From assembly GCA_015847255.1 (NCBI GenBank), contig JADLZK010010876.1:186001-250000 (forward strand): a stretch of 64,000 nucleotides of DNA. Reading direction: 5' to 3'. Source of the DNA: Hyparrhenia diplandra (Eukaryota > Streptophyta > Magnoliopsida > Poales > Poaceae). The translations under genes were made by a program, and so were the position numbers. The notes under the pieces are model-generated. The model searched no databases, was not told the DNA's origin, and saw nothing but the letters and a program-made list of their open reading frames with translations. Positions 45,027 to 57,411 of the stretch are shown here, piece by piece. The first letter of the stretch is position 1; each line of letters starts with the position of its first letter.

Positions 45027-46344
45027 GTTATAACGTTTCAGGCTTTACAGTTCTTGGGACTTTTTTGTTGTAATTTCAGGCCCCTAACTCTCATTGGTCT
45101 TTTGAAAACCAGCAAAGGCAGGAGATGCTGCATAATGAATCACACTAGAGGCTCTTTCTGCTTCGGTCAACCAGCTTAGTGTAGAAAAAAATGCTTCGGA
45201 AGTAATGTATGTCTTTTACTTAACTATGTAGTCTGTAGCTGTACATCGCTTTTTGTTTCTTTATTACTATATAAATGACATAATCCTCTTCATAGGTGGT
45301 TTGTCGAATGAAGTGATCCTTCACCACCCTATTCCTCACTAGCCAATAAATGACATTATCTATATAAATAACATTAGCTCATTCTCTAGTATTTTGTTTA
45401 CTTTTGGAATAGAATGAGTTGATCCATCACCACCCTATTCCTCACTAGCTAATAATCAGTACTAGTATGAGGAAATGAGTTCATTCCACTAATTAAGAAA
45501 TGGTCGCATAATGCATCACTCCATCTAGAATGAGTTGCTTTCTAAAACCAAACACACACACACCATTTGTAAACTGATGATCTGTTGCTTCCTTTGTTTA
45601 TCAGGAAGGGCTAACAAATTGAGAATCATTGAGGAACACAAAGAAAGTTGAAATTGGAAGGAAACCTGGTACTTCGATATCTAATTTCTATATGCTGGAT
45701 TCAGCAGTAGATACACATACACCTAGCACTCCTGATCTCTCACTTCATCAAGCTGAATATGCAGCCCAGGGAACTGAACTCAACGCTTCTTGCGATGTAA
45801 GGTGCCACATGCTTATATCTCGATGACAAATACGATATATACATGCTCTGTTCAAAAAAAAAAAAAAAAAAAAAAGAGTTCCTTACTTCCTTAAACTTTG
45901 GGAAAGCTGCAACATGTAGTGGCCCTTATTATTGTCAGATCAACATCCATGTTTATGTTTTCTAGTCGTATGAAATGGGATACAACATTAGTTTTCGGTA
46001 TACTACATGAAAGCATTGGATATTTGTATTTTCTACTAAGAAATATTTCTCGTTCCTTCACCCCACCTTATTTCCAGTTCCTTTAATTTGCCAATCTATT
46101 TATTTCTAGTTCCTTTACCTACCGAGTTGTAGTGTAATCGACAATGCAGAATGACCATCCGATTAGCAGAGGAATCTCTTTTCTTTGGTTACAATGAATA
46201 GCAAAACTGTTTTTTTTTCCTTAAAACATAAAATCTGGTCCCTTTTTATAATGTTAGTTTTTGTTTTGGATAATGGAACAAGGTTCCAGTTTTACAATGT
46301 TAGATGAATGGTTCATATAAATAAAAAAGATTATTTTGTTGTAT

Positions 46345-47135
46345 CTACCAGCAATGATTCCATTTTCCTTTCCCCTATAAAATGTTTCAGGTTGCATATG
46401 ATGGCTGCTAAAGCAAAATTTCTATTCGATGAACAGAAATCTATGAAATCAATCTACTTTTTGCAAAGCAGAGGCGTGCTCTAGAAGTATAGAACAACCA
46501 TTGCTAGAAAGAAAGCAAGAAAAGGGGACAAAACTGAAGAAGATGATAACTTGGTAATATTTTTTCTGATCAAACTTCTTTGTTACGAGATTTAATGTAT
46601 TTTCATGAATTACAAACATCTTAATTTTCAATTCATCAATAATGTTGAATTGGTGATCATTCATCATCAAACCGACAAATCGATAAATCATAGTTATCGA
46701 AATGCTTTTTTTTTCCTTAAAACATAAAATTTTGTCTTTTTCAGCGACATTAGATAAATGCTTCAAATAAGTTGTTGTTTTGTAGTATCAACTAGCAATG
46801 ATCCATTTTTTTCCCTATTAATCCTTTCAGGTTTTGTTCCCCAAAAAATCCTTTCAGGTTGCTAATGCAATGGTGCTAAAAGCAAAGCTTCTACTCCATG
46901 AACAAAAATTTGTTGAGTTGATCCAGATTTTGTGAAGACGTGCTCAGCTAGAATATAAAACAAGCTCTTGCTAGAAACAAAGCAGAAAGGGGACAAAACT
47001 GAAGAAGAAGATGACTTGGTAAATTTTTTTTCTGATCAAACTTGTTTGTTACCATGTTTAATGTCTTTTCATGAATTACATACACCTTAATTTTCAATTC
47101 ATCAAGAACATTCAATAGGTGGATACTTCACCACC
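46345..47135. repeat. Tandem duplication of a tail module of about 350-430 bp
   Basis: Two diverged copies, about 46345-46690 and 46790-47135, share a GCAATGAT start, the AAAGCAAA.CTTCTA stretch, AAAGGGGACAAAACTGAAGAAG and a TTTTCAATTCATCAA end. Unit A has the first copy and a truncated second; unit B keeps only one (32080-32370). Copy number therefore varies between units. Confidence 0.75.
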
Positions 47136-47672
47136 AAACAGATAAATGAATATTACTACATCTGAATTTTGCGATTAAATAAATTATATAAGTAGCTATT
47201 AATGCTCATCATTTGTGAGCACTTCCAAGTGTTGAATTTGTAGTACTCTGCTTCTCTGGAAAATTGAGCATTACATAAATTTAGATTCATATGAAATTAT
47301 ATTATATGGAAATGAGAAGTTTGAGTCGTGTATCTTGTTTCATATTAGCTATAAACTGCTGGTACTGCCAGCTTGTTCTTAACGACATCTGAAGAGTATC
47401 ACTGCATCCATTAGACCTATTGTATCTAGTTCATGATACTGTTCTTATGAACCGATGTAACTTATTTTCTCCATGTTATACTGAAATAGTCTCTCTGAAC
47501 AACCCATTGCTAAAACAGATTGGCATGCAACTCGAGACATTGCTCGCCGATAAATCAATGCTGGCACGGGGAAAATTCAACACATGCCTATGAAAACCGC
47601 TTCCTATGAGGGAGTAGATTGTCGTTGATTCGCCACCTAGCACGATGCTTTATTGGATGATGAGGGCATAGA

Positions 47673-47960
47673 TGTTGGAATATGATCCGAATCTTAACGT
47701 GGGGTATTATCGGGACGCCGGGAGGGACTGCGGTTTGGTTTATGTGTTTAGCGGATTTGTTTTTGCATTGGACTGCAGTCCGTCCATCCATCCTATGTCT
47801 TTGAAAGCTGCACAGATGTATTATCTGTGTTTGTTAAACTCTCTTCATTATATAGTGAAGATCGCCGGTTGGCGCCCGTGGTTTTTTCCCGCAAGGGTTT
47901 TCCACGTAAAAGAATTTGTGTCTTCTGTTCAATATTTATTGGCATTATTATTTGCTAACA
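47673..47960 (+). mobile_element. Solo LTR, unit C copy
   Basis: 288 bp, TGTTGG to CTAACA, same position in the tail as 16155-16464 and 33777-34085. Flanks ATAGA and ACAGA differ at one base. It has lost about 20 bp including the TATA-like run present in the other copies. Confidence 0.75.
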
Positions 47961-48980
47961 ACAGAAGACATATGAAGAACATCACCCTGTCCTCTTCTAT
48001 GCTGAAACCGTATTGGCCTTGGTTGAAGAAAATTCGGCAGATGAACACCACCGCCCTCCAGGCCTGAATCTCCTATGGTCACCTTGTGTGAACAATCATC
48101 ACCCAAATCCAGCAATTTTCATAATGCCTAAAAGTCATATGCATCATCATTCGAATTAGCTTCACGCGTGTGACTTGACCATTTATGATGGGTTGTCAGC
48201 AAACATTTTTCAAAGAAGAGGTGTATCCTGTTTAAGTTGTAAACTAAACCCACACACCTTACCTGTCATAGGTCATTCTTGAGCTGAATAGCAATTGAGT
48301 CGTGTGATAAGCTTAATTGACCTCCTATTTGTCACGATCTTCACAAATCAACAAGGTCATCACACTAATCACCAGGGCTACATTATCTCTGCAGCATAGT
48401 CTAGTGAACGGCGTGATTACCATCGTTCTGAAACAATAGAAAATGCTGCATTAAACCATGTGAGTTCCTTTCAGTGAGCAGCATCTGCATGCTGCATTAG
48501 CTCAAGCAAGCGACCAATCACCTGCCATTCAGTTCGTTGGTGAGGAGTTAATCACCAGCCATGTTGGCCGGAACAGACACACGCCAGAGGCCATACTCCA
48601 ATCCATCCATGATAGGCAAAAGAAGATCCAAGACAAGACAAGTATAGAAATAGTTACACAAGCAAAAAGTTCTGGATCTTGTTGTTTGTGCCTCTTATTT
48701 TTCAGTCCAGAATTATTATAACAAATTTTCACTGAAAGTGGCAGGAACAGACCCCAGAAAGAACAAATGACAGCTGCAGCTGTGTGTGTGTTTTGAAAGA
48801 AGGCAGGTGCGGCTGCAGTTAGCTTCCATTCCACCCAACAAGTGCTTTCCTGCACGTCGATGATCTGCTCGCTTTAGGATTTCCTCTGCTTCTTCAGTGT
48901 CTCAACTGCTCGATCCTTTTTCAGATGAATCTCTACCTCATTTTACAGCACATACTTCCAAGCTGATTTGTTGTATCATA
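47961..48980 (+). other. NLR unit C tail after the solo LTR
   Basis: The most complete version of the distal tail: homologous to 34086-34737 plus 38157-38365 in unit B, to 16465-16820 in unit A and in part to 56601-57260 in unit D. It includes the 150 bp (48618-48768) lost from unit B at its LINE insertion. No coding sequence. Confidence 0.6.
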
Positions 48981-50501
48981 AATTCATCTGGGAAGTATGT
49001 GCATGCTCCGTCAAGTAGTAGTATTAAACTGTCCAGTTTTCACCGTTCTACAAGTTTAGTTGAGCAGATGTAGCAAAGGTCCCGCTAGTATATTCAGGGC
49101 TCTGACGAGCGCCCCTGGTTTGGTTCTCGATCACGATGTCGACGTGCGTGTCTACCTACTCCTCTCGGACGCCCATACGATTGACGGCCTGCCGAACCTG
49201 CCGCCCTAACAAGCTAACACCAAGCGTTACGGCGCATTGGGCCCACCGACCATAGACACAACCTAACACCTCCGCATTGACGCTTCACAACGCCTCCTGA
49301 CATATTGGGCCCACAATTCATAGACACATAAATTATTTTTCAAACGCCTCCCAACGCTTCTCCAAGCATTGTAAAAAATTCTTTTCTTGCACATATATAT
49401 ACATTATTTCATTTAATTGAAAAAAAAAAAAAATATAGGTAGGGGCCTCCCTTGCTGATTCGTAAAAAAAAGGGTTTGGTATTAACATTAACTTGCAATA
49501 ATTGTACAGTTAAAGGATCATATGAGATATTATATATAAATGTTGATTGTCAAACTGCATTATTGGTGGGAAAGATACGTATTGAAGAGATCCAATTTCA
49601 AAAATATTTTGTAGTGGATAGTACCCATTACAAAATCATATGCTGGCATAGATAACGTTACAAGATCATAACATATCCCTTATTCTAACTTGTGCGCGCG
49701 ACAGATTGATGGACTAGTTCTACTAATAATCTCCTGCCAGCACGGCACTAGCTAAGCTCTAGTCTTGTCGCAAGTGTGTATATAAACCAGCTATCATTAT
49801 ATAAAACCCGATTAGGTCGAAGGTTAGCGTCGTCCGGTCGTCCTCCCATGTGAGAAACGAAACGAGGCCGAAGCATCCGGGCATGCCACCTGCCACCTGC
49901 ACTTCACATAGCATTGGAAGGAATCAGATGATCTTGGAAGTAATCAGATCTTGATCAGTACTGTATTAATTACAATCCTAAACCCGAAGTCATCGTCCTT
50001 TTTTTTTTCTCTCGTTTTTTGCCCGTTGCCAGCGAATGCCACCAGCCACCTGTCCCTTCACATGGGCTTCGAAGTTGGAAGTAATCTTTTTTATTTAAAA
50101 AAAGGGAAGTTGGAAGTAATCGGATCCTGAATTTACAATACAAAGTGATATTTTAACTTATACTAGCACGTATCTCCGCGACTTAATTAAGGGGGAAAAT
50201 GCCACTAGCTAATAAGACGGCGTTTCAAGTTGCTTATAAATGCCATTCCCTAGGGTGCATCCACATCCAAACCAATTACCACTGTCGCATCACCCGCCTT
50301 TCTGGGCAGCACACTGTTGTTCGCCTACTCACCATCACCAGTAGCAAAAGTTTCACTCTCGCTCTCGCTCTCAGAGTTGGAGCTAGAGCAGCTGGGAGCT
50401 CATCCAAGGTGTTTCTTCAATTCCCTAGCTATAGGTGGGTGCTGCATGCTGTTCCTCTGCTCACCACTAACCACTTGAATCGATTACCGCTGCAGGAGGA
50501 G
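48981..50501 (+). promoter_or_regulatory. Spacer and upstream region of NLR unit D
   Basis: Non-coding spacer. TATA-like TATATAAACC lies near 49780, but it is some 700 bp before the start codon. The leader 50390-50501 resembles that of unit C (from 39570), with a possible 5'UTR intron end at CTGCAG just before 50496. No gene is recognisable between 48981 and 50390. Confidence 0.4.
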
Positions 50502-53500
50502 ATGGAGGTGGCTCTCGGAGCCGCGAACTGGCTCCTCGGCCAAGTCCTCAACAAGCTGTCCGATGACTTGGTGAAAGCGTACGTGTCCAGCACCGAGCTC
50601 GGCCTCAACCTTGTGAAGATCAAAAAGGAGATGTTGTACACTAAAGGGTTGATGGAGGCGGCCCAGGGGAGGGACTTTGCTGGGAACTCTGGCCTGAAGG
50701 GGCTGCTAGAGGACCTGAGCAAGAAGGCTGACGAGGCTGAGGACGCGCTGGACGAGCTCCACTACTTCATCATCCAGGACAAGCTCGATGGGACTCAGGA
50801 TGCGACTCTAGAGTTGGGCGATGGCCTCGGTGCTATAGCTCAGCATGCCCGCCGTGCTGCTCGCCACACTTCTGGTAACTGGCTCTCATACTTCTCTTGT
50901 TGCCTTCCACAAGCCGAAGTTACTGCTGCCGACCATGCCCACAACACTCACGGCACAAGCAATGCCATATCTCTTGACCACAGTGGCCATGTTGAATTTG
51001 ATGGGGTGGCCATGTCCAACAAAATCAAGCAGCTCATAGAAGACCTGCACTCTGACTGTACTCGTGTCTCTGACTTGCTCAAAATACCAAGCAGCAGCCT
51101 TCAGCCATTGCCTGCCTCCACTGAAAGGCCCCAAACAACCTCTTATTACACGCAAAACAAGTTGTTTGGAAGGGATGCCATTTTTGAGCAAACTGTAAAT
51201 GAAATTATCAGTGCGACACGGAGTGATAAAACCTTGTTTGTTCTTCCTATAGTTGGCCCAGGGGTATTGGAAAGACTACCTTGACCCAGCACCTCGTCAA
51301 TGACACAAGGATTAAACAATGCTTTCCTGATATTAATATCTGGATATGTGTATCAACTAAGTTTGATGTGCTCAAAGTGACAAAAGAGATCCTGAGCTGC
51401 CTACCTGCAACTGACAATGAAGGAAATAATGAAACTACCAACTTAGACCAGCTTCAAAAATCCATTGAAAAGAGGTTGAAATCCAAAAGGTTTCTTATTG
51501 TCTTGGATGACATTTGGGAATGCAACACTAATGATGAATGGGAAAAACTATTAGCTCCGTTCAAAAAGGACGAGACCAGTGGCAATGTGATTCTTGTCAC
51601 AACTCGATTCCCAAAAATTGTAGAAATGGTGAAAAAAGAGACTAATCCAATTGACTTACGTGGTTTGGATCCTGATGAGTTCTGGAAATTCTTCCAAATT
51701 TGTGCATTTGGTAGAATCCAAAATGAGCATGATGATCAAGAGTTAATTGACATTGCAAGGAAAATAGCAGATAAGTTGAAATGCTCCCCACTTGCAGCCA
51801 AAACAGTTGGTCGCTTATTGATTAAAAGCCCCTTTCAGGAACATTGGATGAAAATTCTTGACAACAAACAATGGCTAGAAGAAAATCATGAGAATGATAT
51901 TATCCCAGCCTTGAAAATTAGCTATGACTACCTACCCTTCCATCTGAAAAAAATGTTTTTCATTTTTTCTTTTTCCCGAGGATTATAAATTCGAGAAGCG
52001 AGATTATTTATTTTTGGGATTCAATAGGCATCATAGATTACAATAGGGAGAATAAAACAATTGAGGACATAGGATCAGAAAATTTGGATAAACTAATATA
52101 CAATGGTTTTCTTTTCAAAGGAGATGATAATTATTATGTAATGCATGATTTACTCCATGACCTTTCTTGTATCGTGTCTTTAGAAGAATGTGCCTATATA
52201 AGTTGTTCTAGGTTTGAGGCAGACAAAATCCCCAAAACTATTCGCTACCTATCCATTTTTATGCAAGAGACTCATATTCAGAATTTTGAGAAAGAGATGG
52301 GTAAACTGAAGGAAAGGGTAGTCATTAAGAATTTACGGAGTTTGATGATTTTTGGAGAATACAATAGGTTACACCTTATCAATGTTTTAAGGGACACATT
52401 TAAGGAAATAGAAGGTCTTCGAGTTCTATCTATATTCATGAACTCTAACAGTTCCTTGCCAAACAACTTTTCAAAGCTTGTTCATCTACGCTACTTAAAA
52501 CTTAGTTCGCCTAAATATTACTCAGAAATGTCTTTGCCTAGCGTAATGTCCAGGTTTTATCACTTGAAATTTCTAGACCTTAAACAATGGAAAAGTGGTT
52601 GTTCTTTGCCTAAGGATATTAGCCGCCTTGAAAATTTATGCCATTTCGATTTGCTTCGACATATTTTCATTCCAATGTTCCCGAGGTGGGGAAAATGAAG
52701 TTTTTACAAGAATTGAAAGAATTCCATGTCAAGAAAGAGAGTGTTGGCTTTGAGCTAGGAGAGTTGGGGAAACTAGAAGAGCTTGGAGGAGAGCTCAATG
52801 TATCTGGGCTTGAAAATGTGAGAACCAAGCAAGAAGCTAAAGAGGCCAAACTGATGGCAAAGAAAAAATTAGTTGCGTTGGGATTAGTTTGGAATGGAAA
52901 GAAAGAGTCTAGTGGAGATGATATCATAGATAGTCTCCAGCCACACTCTAATATTAGAAGACTTCACATTGTAAATCATGGTGCCTCCGTTGGTCCTCGT
53001 TGGTTGTGCAGCAACATCTTATACATGAAAAACTTGGAGACCCTACATGTAGAGAGCGTTTCATGGGCAAACCTTCCACCTATTGGGCAGATGTATCACC
53101 TAAGAAAGCTGAAGCTTAAAAATATTGCTAGGTTATCTCGGATTGGACCTGACTTCTTTGGTGGCATTACAGAAAAAAGTTTCACAAATTTGAAGGAAGT
53201 TGAGTTTCATGATATGGCCGAACTTGTGGAGTGGGTTGGGGAAGCAAACTGTCATCTATTCTCGGGGCTTGAAAAAAATCAGTGCATTAATTGTCCCGAG
53301 CTCACAATGTTGTTGTTCTCAGATTGGTCTATTTCTTCTCCAGAAGACAACACCATATGGTTCCCTAGTCTTTGTGAACTAGACATTAGTGACTGCCCGG
53401 AATTATGTCTTCCTCCCTTGCCTCACACTTCGAATGTATCCCATATTAGCAATGCATCGCTTCTATTATGATCGTCTTGGGTTGGACATTTGGGAGCCCT

Positions 53501-54686
53501 CTGAATTGGTCTTCCAAAATCTTGGTGATGTAGAAAGGTTATCAACCGAGAATGCATCACTCTTGTCATTTATGGATCTCCAAAGACTACATTCCCTAAG
53601 ACATATAGAGATCAATAGATGTGAGGAAACATTTTTGAGAGAACTGGATGATGGTGTTGTGCTCCACACGGTCCAATCTCTCATACTCAGACAATTTTCT
53701 CTTACCAGAAAATCGTTGTCAAATTTGTTCAAATGTTTCCCAGCTCTTTCTCGTTTGAATGTGAGTGCATCATCAGATGAGCACCATGAGGAAGTGGTAC
53801 TGCAATTTCCACCATCCAGCTCCCTGAGAAATGTCCGGTTCTATGGGTGTAAGAATCTGATCCTGCCTGTGAAGGAAGAGGAAGGAACTGGATTTTGGGG
53901 TCTCTCATCGCTCGAGTCCATGACCATAGATCAATGTGACAAGCTATTCTCTCGGTGGTCCATGCGAGGAGCAGCAGCTCAGACTCAGAGCATCATCTAC
54001 CCTCTCCCCCCTTGTCTCAAGGAACTCAGGCTTGAGAATGAGCAAAGCACGCTGCCGATGGCTCTGCTCGCGAATCTCACATCTCTTACCACACTAGGAC
54101 TACTTAATTGCAAGGACATCACAGTGGATGGGTTTGATCCACTCGTCACACTCAACCTCGAGGGCCTGCGGTTGTACAATAATAGAGATGGTGAGACAGA
54201 GCCCTATTCTATAGCAGAAGATCCGTTTGCAGCTGTGGCAAGGACCAAAACAATGACCGCCGGTTCGTTCCAACTGGTGCACCTTGATGTGGACAGCATC
54301 TCTGCTGTGCTTGTTGCTCCCATCTGCACCCGCCTCTCAGCTACCCTCAGACGTTATACTTCAGTTATGATTGGCGACGAGAGAAGTTCACGGAAGAGCA
54401 GGGACGAGGCACTTCAGCTCCTCATGTCTCTCCAATACCTATGGTTCTATAACTGCAGGGCTCTGCAGTCCCTCCCCCCAAGGCTTGCATCGCCTTCCTT
54501 CTCTCCAGGAATTACAAATCTGGGGGGCTCAAAAAAATCAGATGGCTGCCCAAGGAGGGCCTCCCGATTCACTGCGAGGGCTACAAATAGATAATTGTGG
54601 TCCCGAGATTTTTGAGGAATGCCAGAAATTAAAGGAACGAGGCCAGATATAAATACATTGGCCCGCCTTGCTCGCTAAAAAGCTGA
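50502..54686 (+). pseudogene. NLR unit D: CC-NB-ARC-LRR with frameshifts, one in the P-loop
   Basis: The start (MEVALGAANW) matches unit C; an open frame continues upstream to 50199 without conservation. The coiled coil with EDALDEL is intact. The P-loop has four G's (51261-51264) where units B and C have five, so the frame breaks after VGPG. The next frame (to 51988) holds the rest of the P-loop, kinase-2 IVLDDIW, VILVTTRF and CSPLAAKTVG, and breaks at a 7-A tract (51947-51953). After a deletion near 51998, 52084-52698 holds the MHD motif, then 52638-53471 and 53389-54594 hold LRRs, with breaks near 52660, 53455 and several between 54345 and 54530. The stop is at 54684-54686, at the position conserved with unit A. 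About 1,395 codons in total length. Confidence 0.88.
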
Positions 54687-56296
54687 ACATCTGGCCCTCT
54701 GCTTCTACATGCCTTTCACTGCACATCGATCTGCATGCGTCTGCTTCAAATCTTCACTGCACATCAATCTACAGGTTAGTTCCAAATTACTAACCATGAT
54801 TCCATTGACTATGCAAACTCAATTGTGATTTATGTAAACTGAATTGTGATTCATAATTTCAGCTCGTTTCATCGATCCGAAGCCCATCGTTCAAGACTGC
54901 AGGGCTCGACAGTTTCTGAGGCGGAAAGCACCTTCTGCATGCCTTTGAGACACACACACACGACACAACATTCCAGTCTTCACCATACATGGATCTGCAG
55001 GTTAGTTAAAAAAATAACTTATGCTCCTCGACTTGTGATTTCATTCACAGTGCAAATTGGATTGCTTTTTTTTTTTTTTTTTTTTTTTGCCCCCGTTTGC
55101 TTGTAGATATGAATCATTTTCATGTGCTCTGGATTGCTTTTTTTTTTTTTTTTTCAGTTTGCTTGTAGATATGAATCATTGTCATGTGCTTCTGTGTTAC
55201 AAGAGGAGCCACAATTCACAATTCCTGTCCAGCCCTTCATTTTTTAATCAGCAATCATCTTGTTTCTGTCACGTTGCAGGTCTCTGCTTCATCTTACGCT
55301 TACATATCGTTCAACAATCATCTTGTAGATAATAAGGGAAATCTGAGTCTCCACTTCAGCATGCCTTTCATGAAGTCAACTCTTCACTGTACAACGATCT
55401 CCAGGTTAGTTCCAAACAGGTAAACAGCTTATGCTTCTCGATTTACGATTTCATTGACTGCACAAACCAAATTATTTTTTATTTTTGGATACAGATATGA
55501 CCAATTGTCATATGCTCCTGTGTTACAACAGGAACAAGTAGAGCCTCCATTCACGAATTTGATTACTTCTTCTACTGTTCAACTTTTGCATCATATTACT
55601 CAAGTATTTTCCCTCTTCAGGTAGAATGTTTCATTACTTCACATTCTTTGATTTTATTTGAATCACGTGCCGTGAATTGGTACATTTACGGAGGAAAAAG
55701 AAAATTTCGTCAACAATGATCATGCACTATTCCTTCGTTCATTTTTGTTGTGGCTTGTCATGAATGGCTGCAGGTATATTTCTTGTTGATGATCTGATAC
55801 GCACAATGAGATGATATGCCGGTTTCCCTTGCAGTGCTCTGTTTCATCATACGGTGACACATTGTTTATAATGAACATAAATAAGCAACAACATTGCATA
55901 CAACAAAGATCAGGTGAGACAAACACGAATGAACTTCTTGTGTATTGCATTGTGTCTCTCTTCAGCTAATAACGTTCCAGGCCTCTAACTCCCGTTGATG
56001 AAATGCTGCATCATGAATAGGACCGGAGGCTCTCTCTGCTTCTGTCGTTGCAACAAGCATACTGGAAGATTAAAAAAAGTACTTCAGAAGTAATGTGCTT
56101 TTACTTAACTCAGTACATCTCGTTTTTGTTTCTCTAGTCCGTAAATGGCGTAACCCTCTGGAGTCATTTTGTAAACTGATAATCTGTTGCATCTTTTGTT
56201 TAACAGGAAGGGCTCACAATTGTGGTTAATTATATGATATCCAATTTCATCGAAGAAACAAAAAAAAAAAAAAAAATCAAATCAGTGCTAGACATG
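54687..56296 (+). other. NLR unit D tail, first part
   Basis: Closely related to the unit A tail: donor-like GTTAGT at 54775 (88 nt after the stop), a similar exon-like segment near 54863, T-runs at about 55066-55088 and 55138-55154, and an acceptor at 55279 leading to a cassette-like start. A better preserved cassette end is at 55836-55913. An acceptor TTAACAG at about 56205 matches 9344 in unit A and 45604 in unit C. No coding sequence is supported. Confidence 0.6.
55836..55913 (+). other. Tail cassette exon-like module, unit D copy (short)
   Basis: After acceptor TTGCAG, preceded by the shared GAGATGATATGC stretch, and ending CAGGTGAGAC. 78 nt, a multiple of three, but with in-frame stops in the phase-0 reading. 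The central DEDGLVPKFE-coding part of other copies is deleted. Confidence 0.5.
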
Positions 56297-56600
56297 TGTT
56301 GAATTACATTGGACTTGAGTTGTATTAGGGAGCTTGATACAGTTGGAGTCGAACTCCATATCCTAGGGGAGCCATAAATATGAGGCGACCCGTTGTAACC
56401 ATGTGACTTGGCAGCTGGTTTTGGTGGCGGCGAGGCGCTAGAGCACCCAAACACCAGTGTAGCTGCTGTTTTATGGGGAGGAGCGCCCGTAGTCATGCCC
56501 CGAGGATGTAGGCACATCGCTGAACCTCGTTAAAAACATTGTGTCTCGGTGTCGTTCTTGTTTGCATATTTTCTTCTACGATGGTTATGCTTCTTATCTG
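56297..56600 (+). mobile_element. Probable solo LTR specific to unit D
   Basis: Begins TGTTGAATTACATTGG after an A-run, has a TATA-like CCATAAATATGAGG near 56370 and a following GC-rich leader, as short copia LTRs do. It is absent from the other units, whose tail homology resumes at about 56601. The right terminus and a target duplication were not resolved. Confidence 0.5.
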
Positions 56601-57411
56601 CCTGAACCTCCTTTGGTCAAGTTAGGCGAACAATCATTGCCCAAATCCAGAAATTTTCATAGTAATGCCTCAAACTCAGATGCATCACCATCTGACTCAG
56701 CTTGACACTTTTGACTTTGCCATCTTGTATGTAGCTTATTCTGATGCATTCCCTTGTGCATGTATATGCATATATGTGAGTGTACTACATATTCCGTGGC
56801 AAGGAAGAACAGAGTTTTAAAGTCCCTTTTTTTCCTCCTGATGATTCCAGCCCAGCCTTTGTGACACTGATCAGCAAACATTTTTCAAAGAAACTTGTAA
56901 AGGTTAGGGACTTCTTTCCTGCGATTCACCATAAAACAAGAGGTGTAACCTGCAATAGACGGAACCTGTCGTAGGTCATCGTTGAGCTGATCAGGAATTG
57001 GAGTCGCGTGGTAAGCTTATTAATTGACCTGCTATCTGCCATGGTCTTCACCGATAAACAAGGCAATCAGCAGGACTACATTTATTTGCAGCATAGTGAA
57101 GGCAGCTGCTACCTCCCATTGGAACACCGAACAAGTGCCCGCCGCCCGAACGTCGATGGTTTCCTCTGCAGCTGGCCTACAAGTCCTCTGCTTTGTTCTG
57201 TGTCTCTGCTTCATCTTTCAGATGAATTGTCGTTCAAAACTGCTTCCCAGATCGCACAATCTAGACTTTAAGCAAATTCCTATTAACATGCACACATGTC
57301 CAGCTTAATGAACCGAAAAAGCTTGTACAGTCGAATAATCAGCCACAGAATATTAGCCAGATTAAACAAATAATTTAGTATATCAAGTTTTGCTAAGCAA
57401 CGGATCCAAGG
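56601..57411 (+). other. End of NLR unit D tail
   Basis: Homologous to the distal tails of units B (34200-34500) and C (48070-48980) to about 57260; the solo LTR present at the corresponding place in units A-C is not found. From 57260 to 57411 nothing is recognised. Confidence 0.55.

Larger units (their letters stand above)
43879..47672 (+). other. NLR unit C tail, up to the solo LTR
   Basis: The donor-like GTTAGT at 43945 lies 66 nt after the stop. It contains a relic of the terminal LRR exon (44041-44239), a cassette module (44764-44939), a CT microsatellite (44981-45024), the MITE-like patch (about 45390-45548), an exon-like module at 45605-45796 paired with 9345-9547 of unit A, and a tandem duplication (about 46345-46690 and 46790-47135). 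The site equivalent to the unit A copia insertion (46236-46250) and that of the unit B CACTA element (near 47155) are both empty here. Confidence 0.6.

Noticed and set aside
44961..45073. Leu/Ser-repeat open frames over the CT microsatellite.
   Set aside because: Microsatellite translation only; not conserved in other units, where the run is much shorter.
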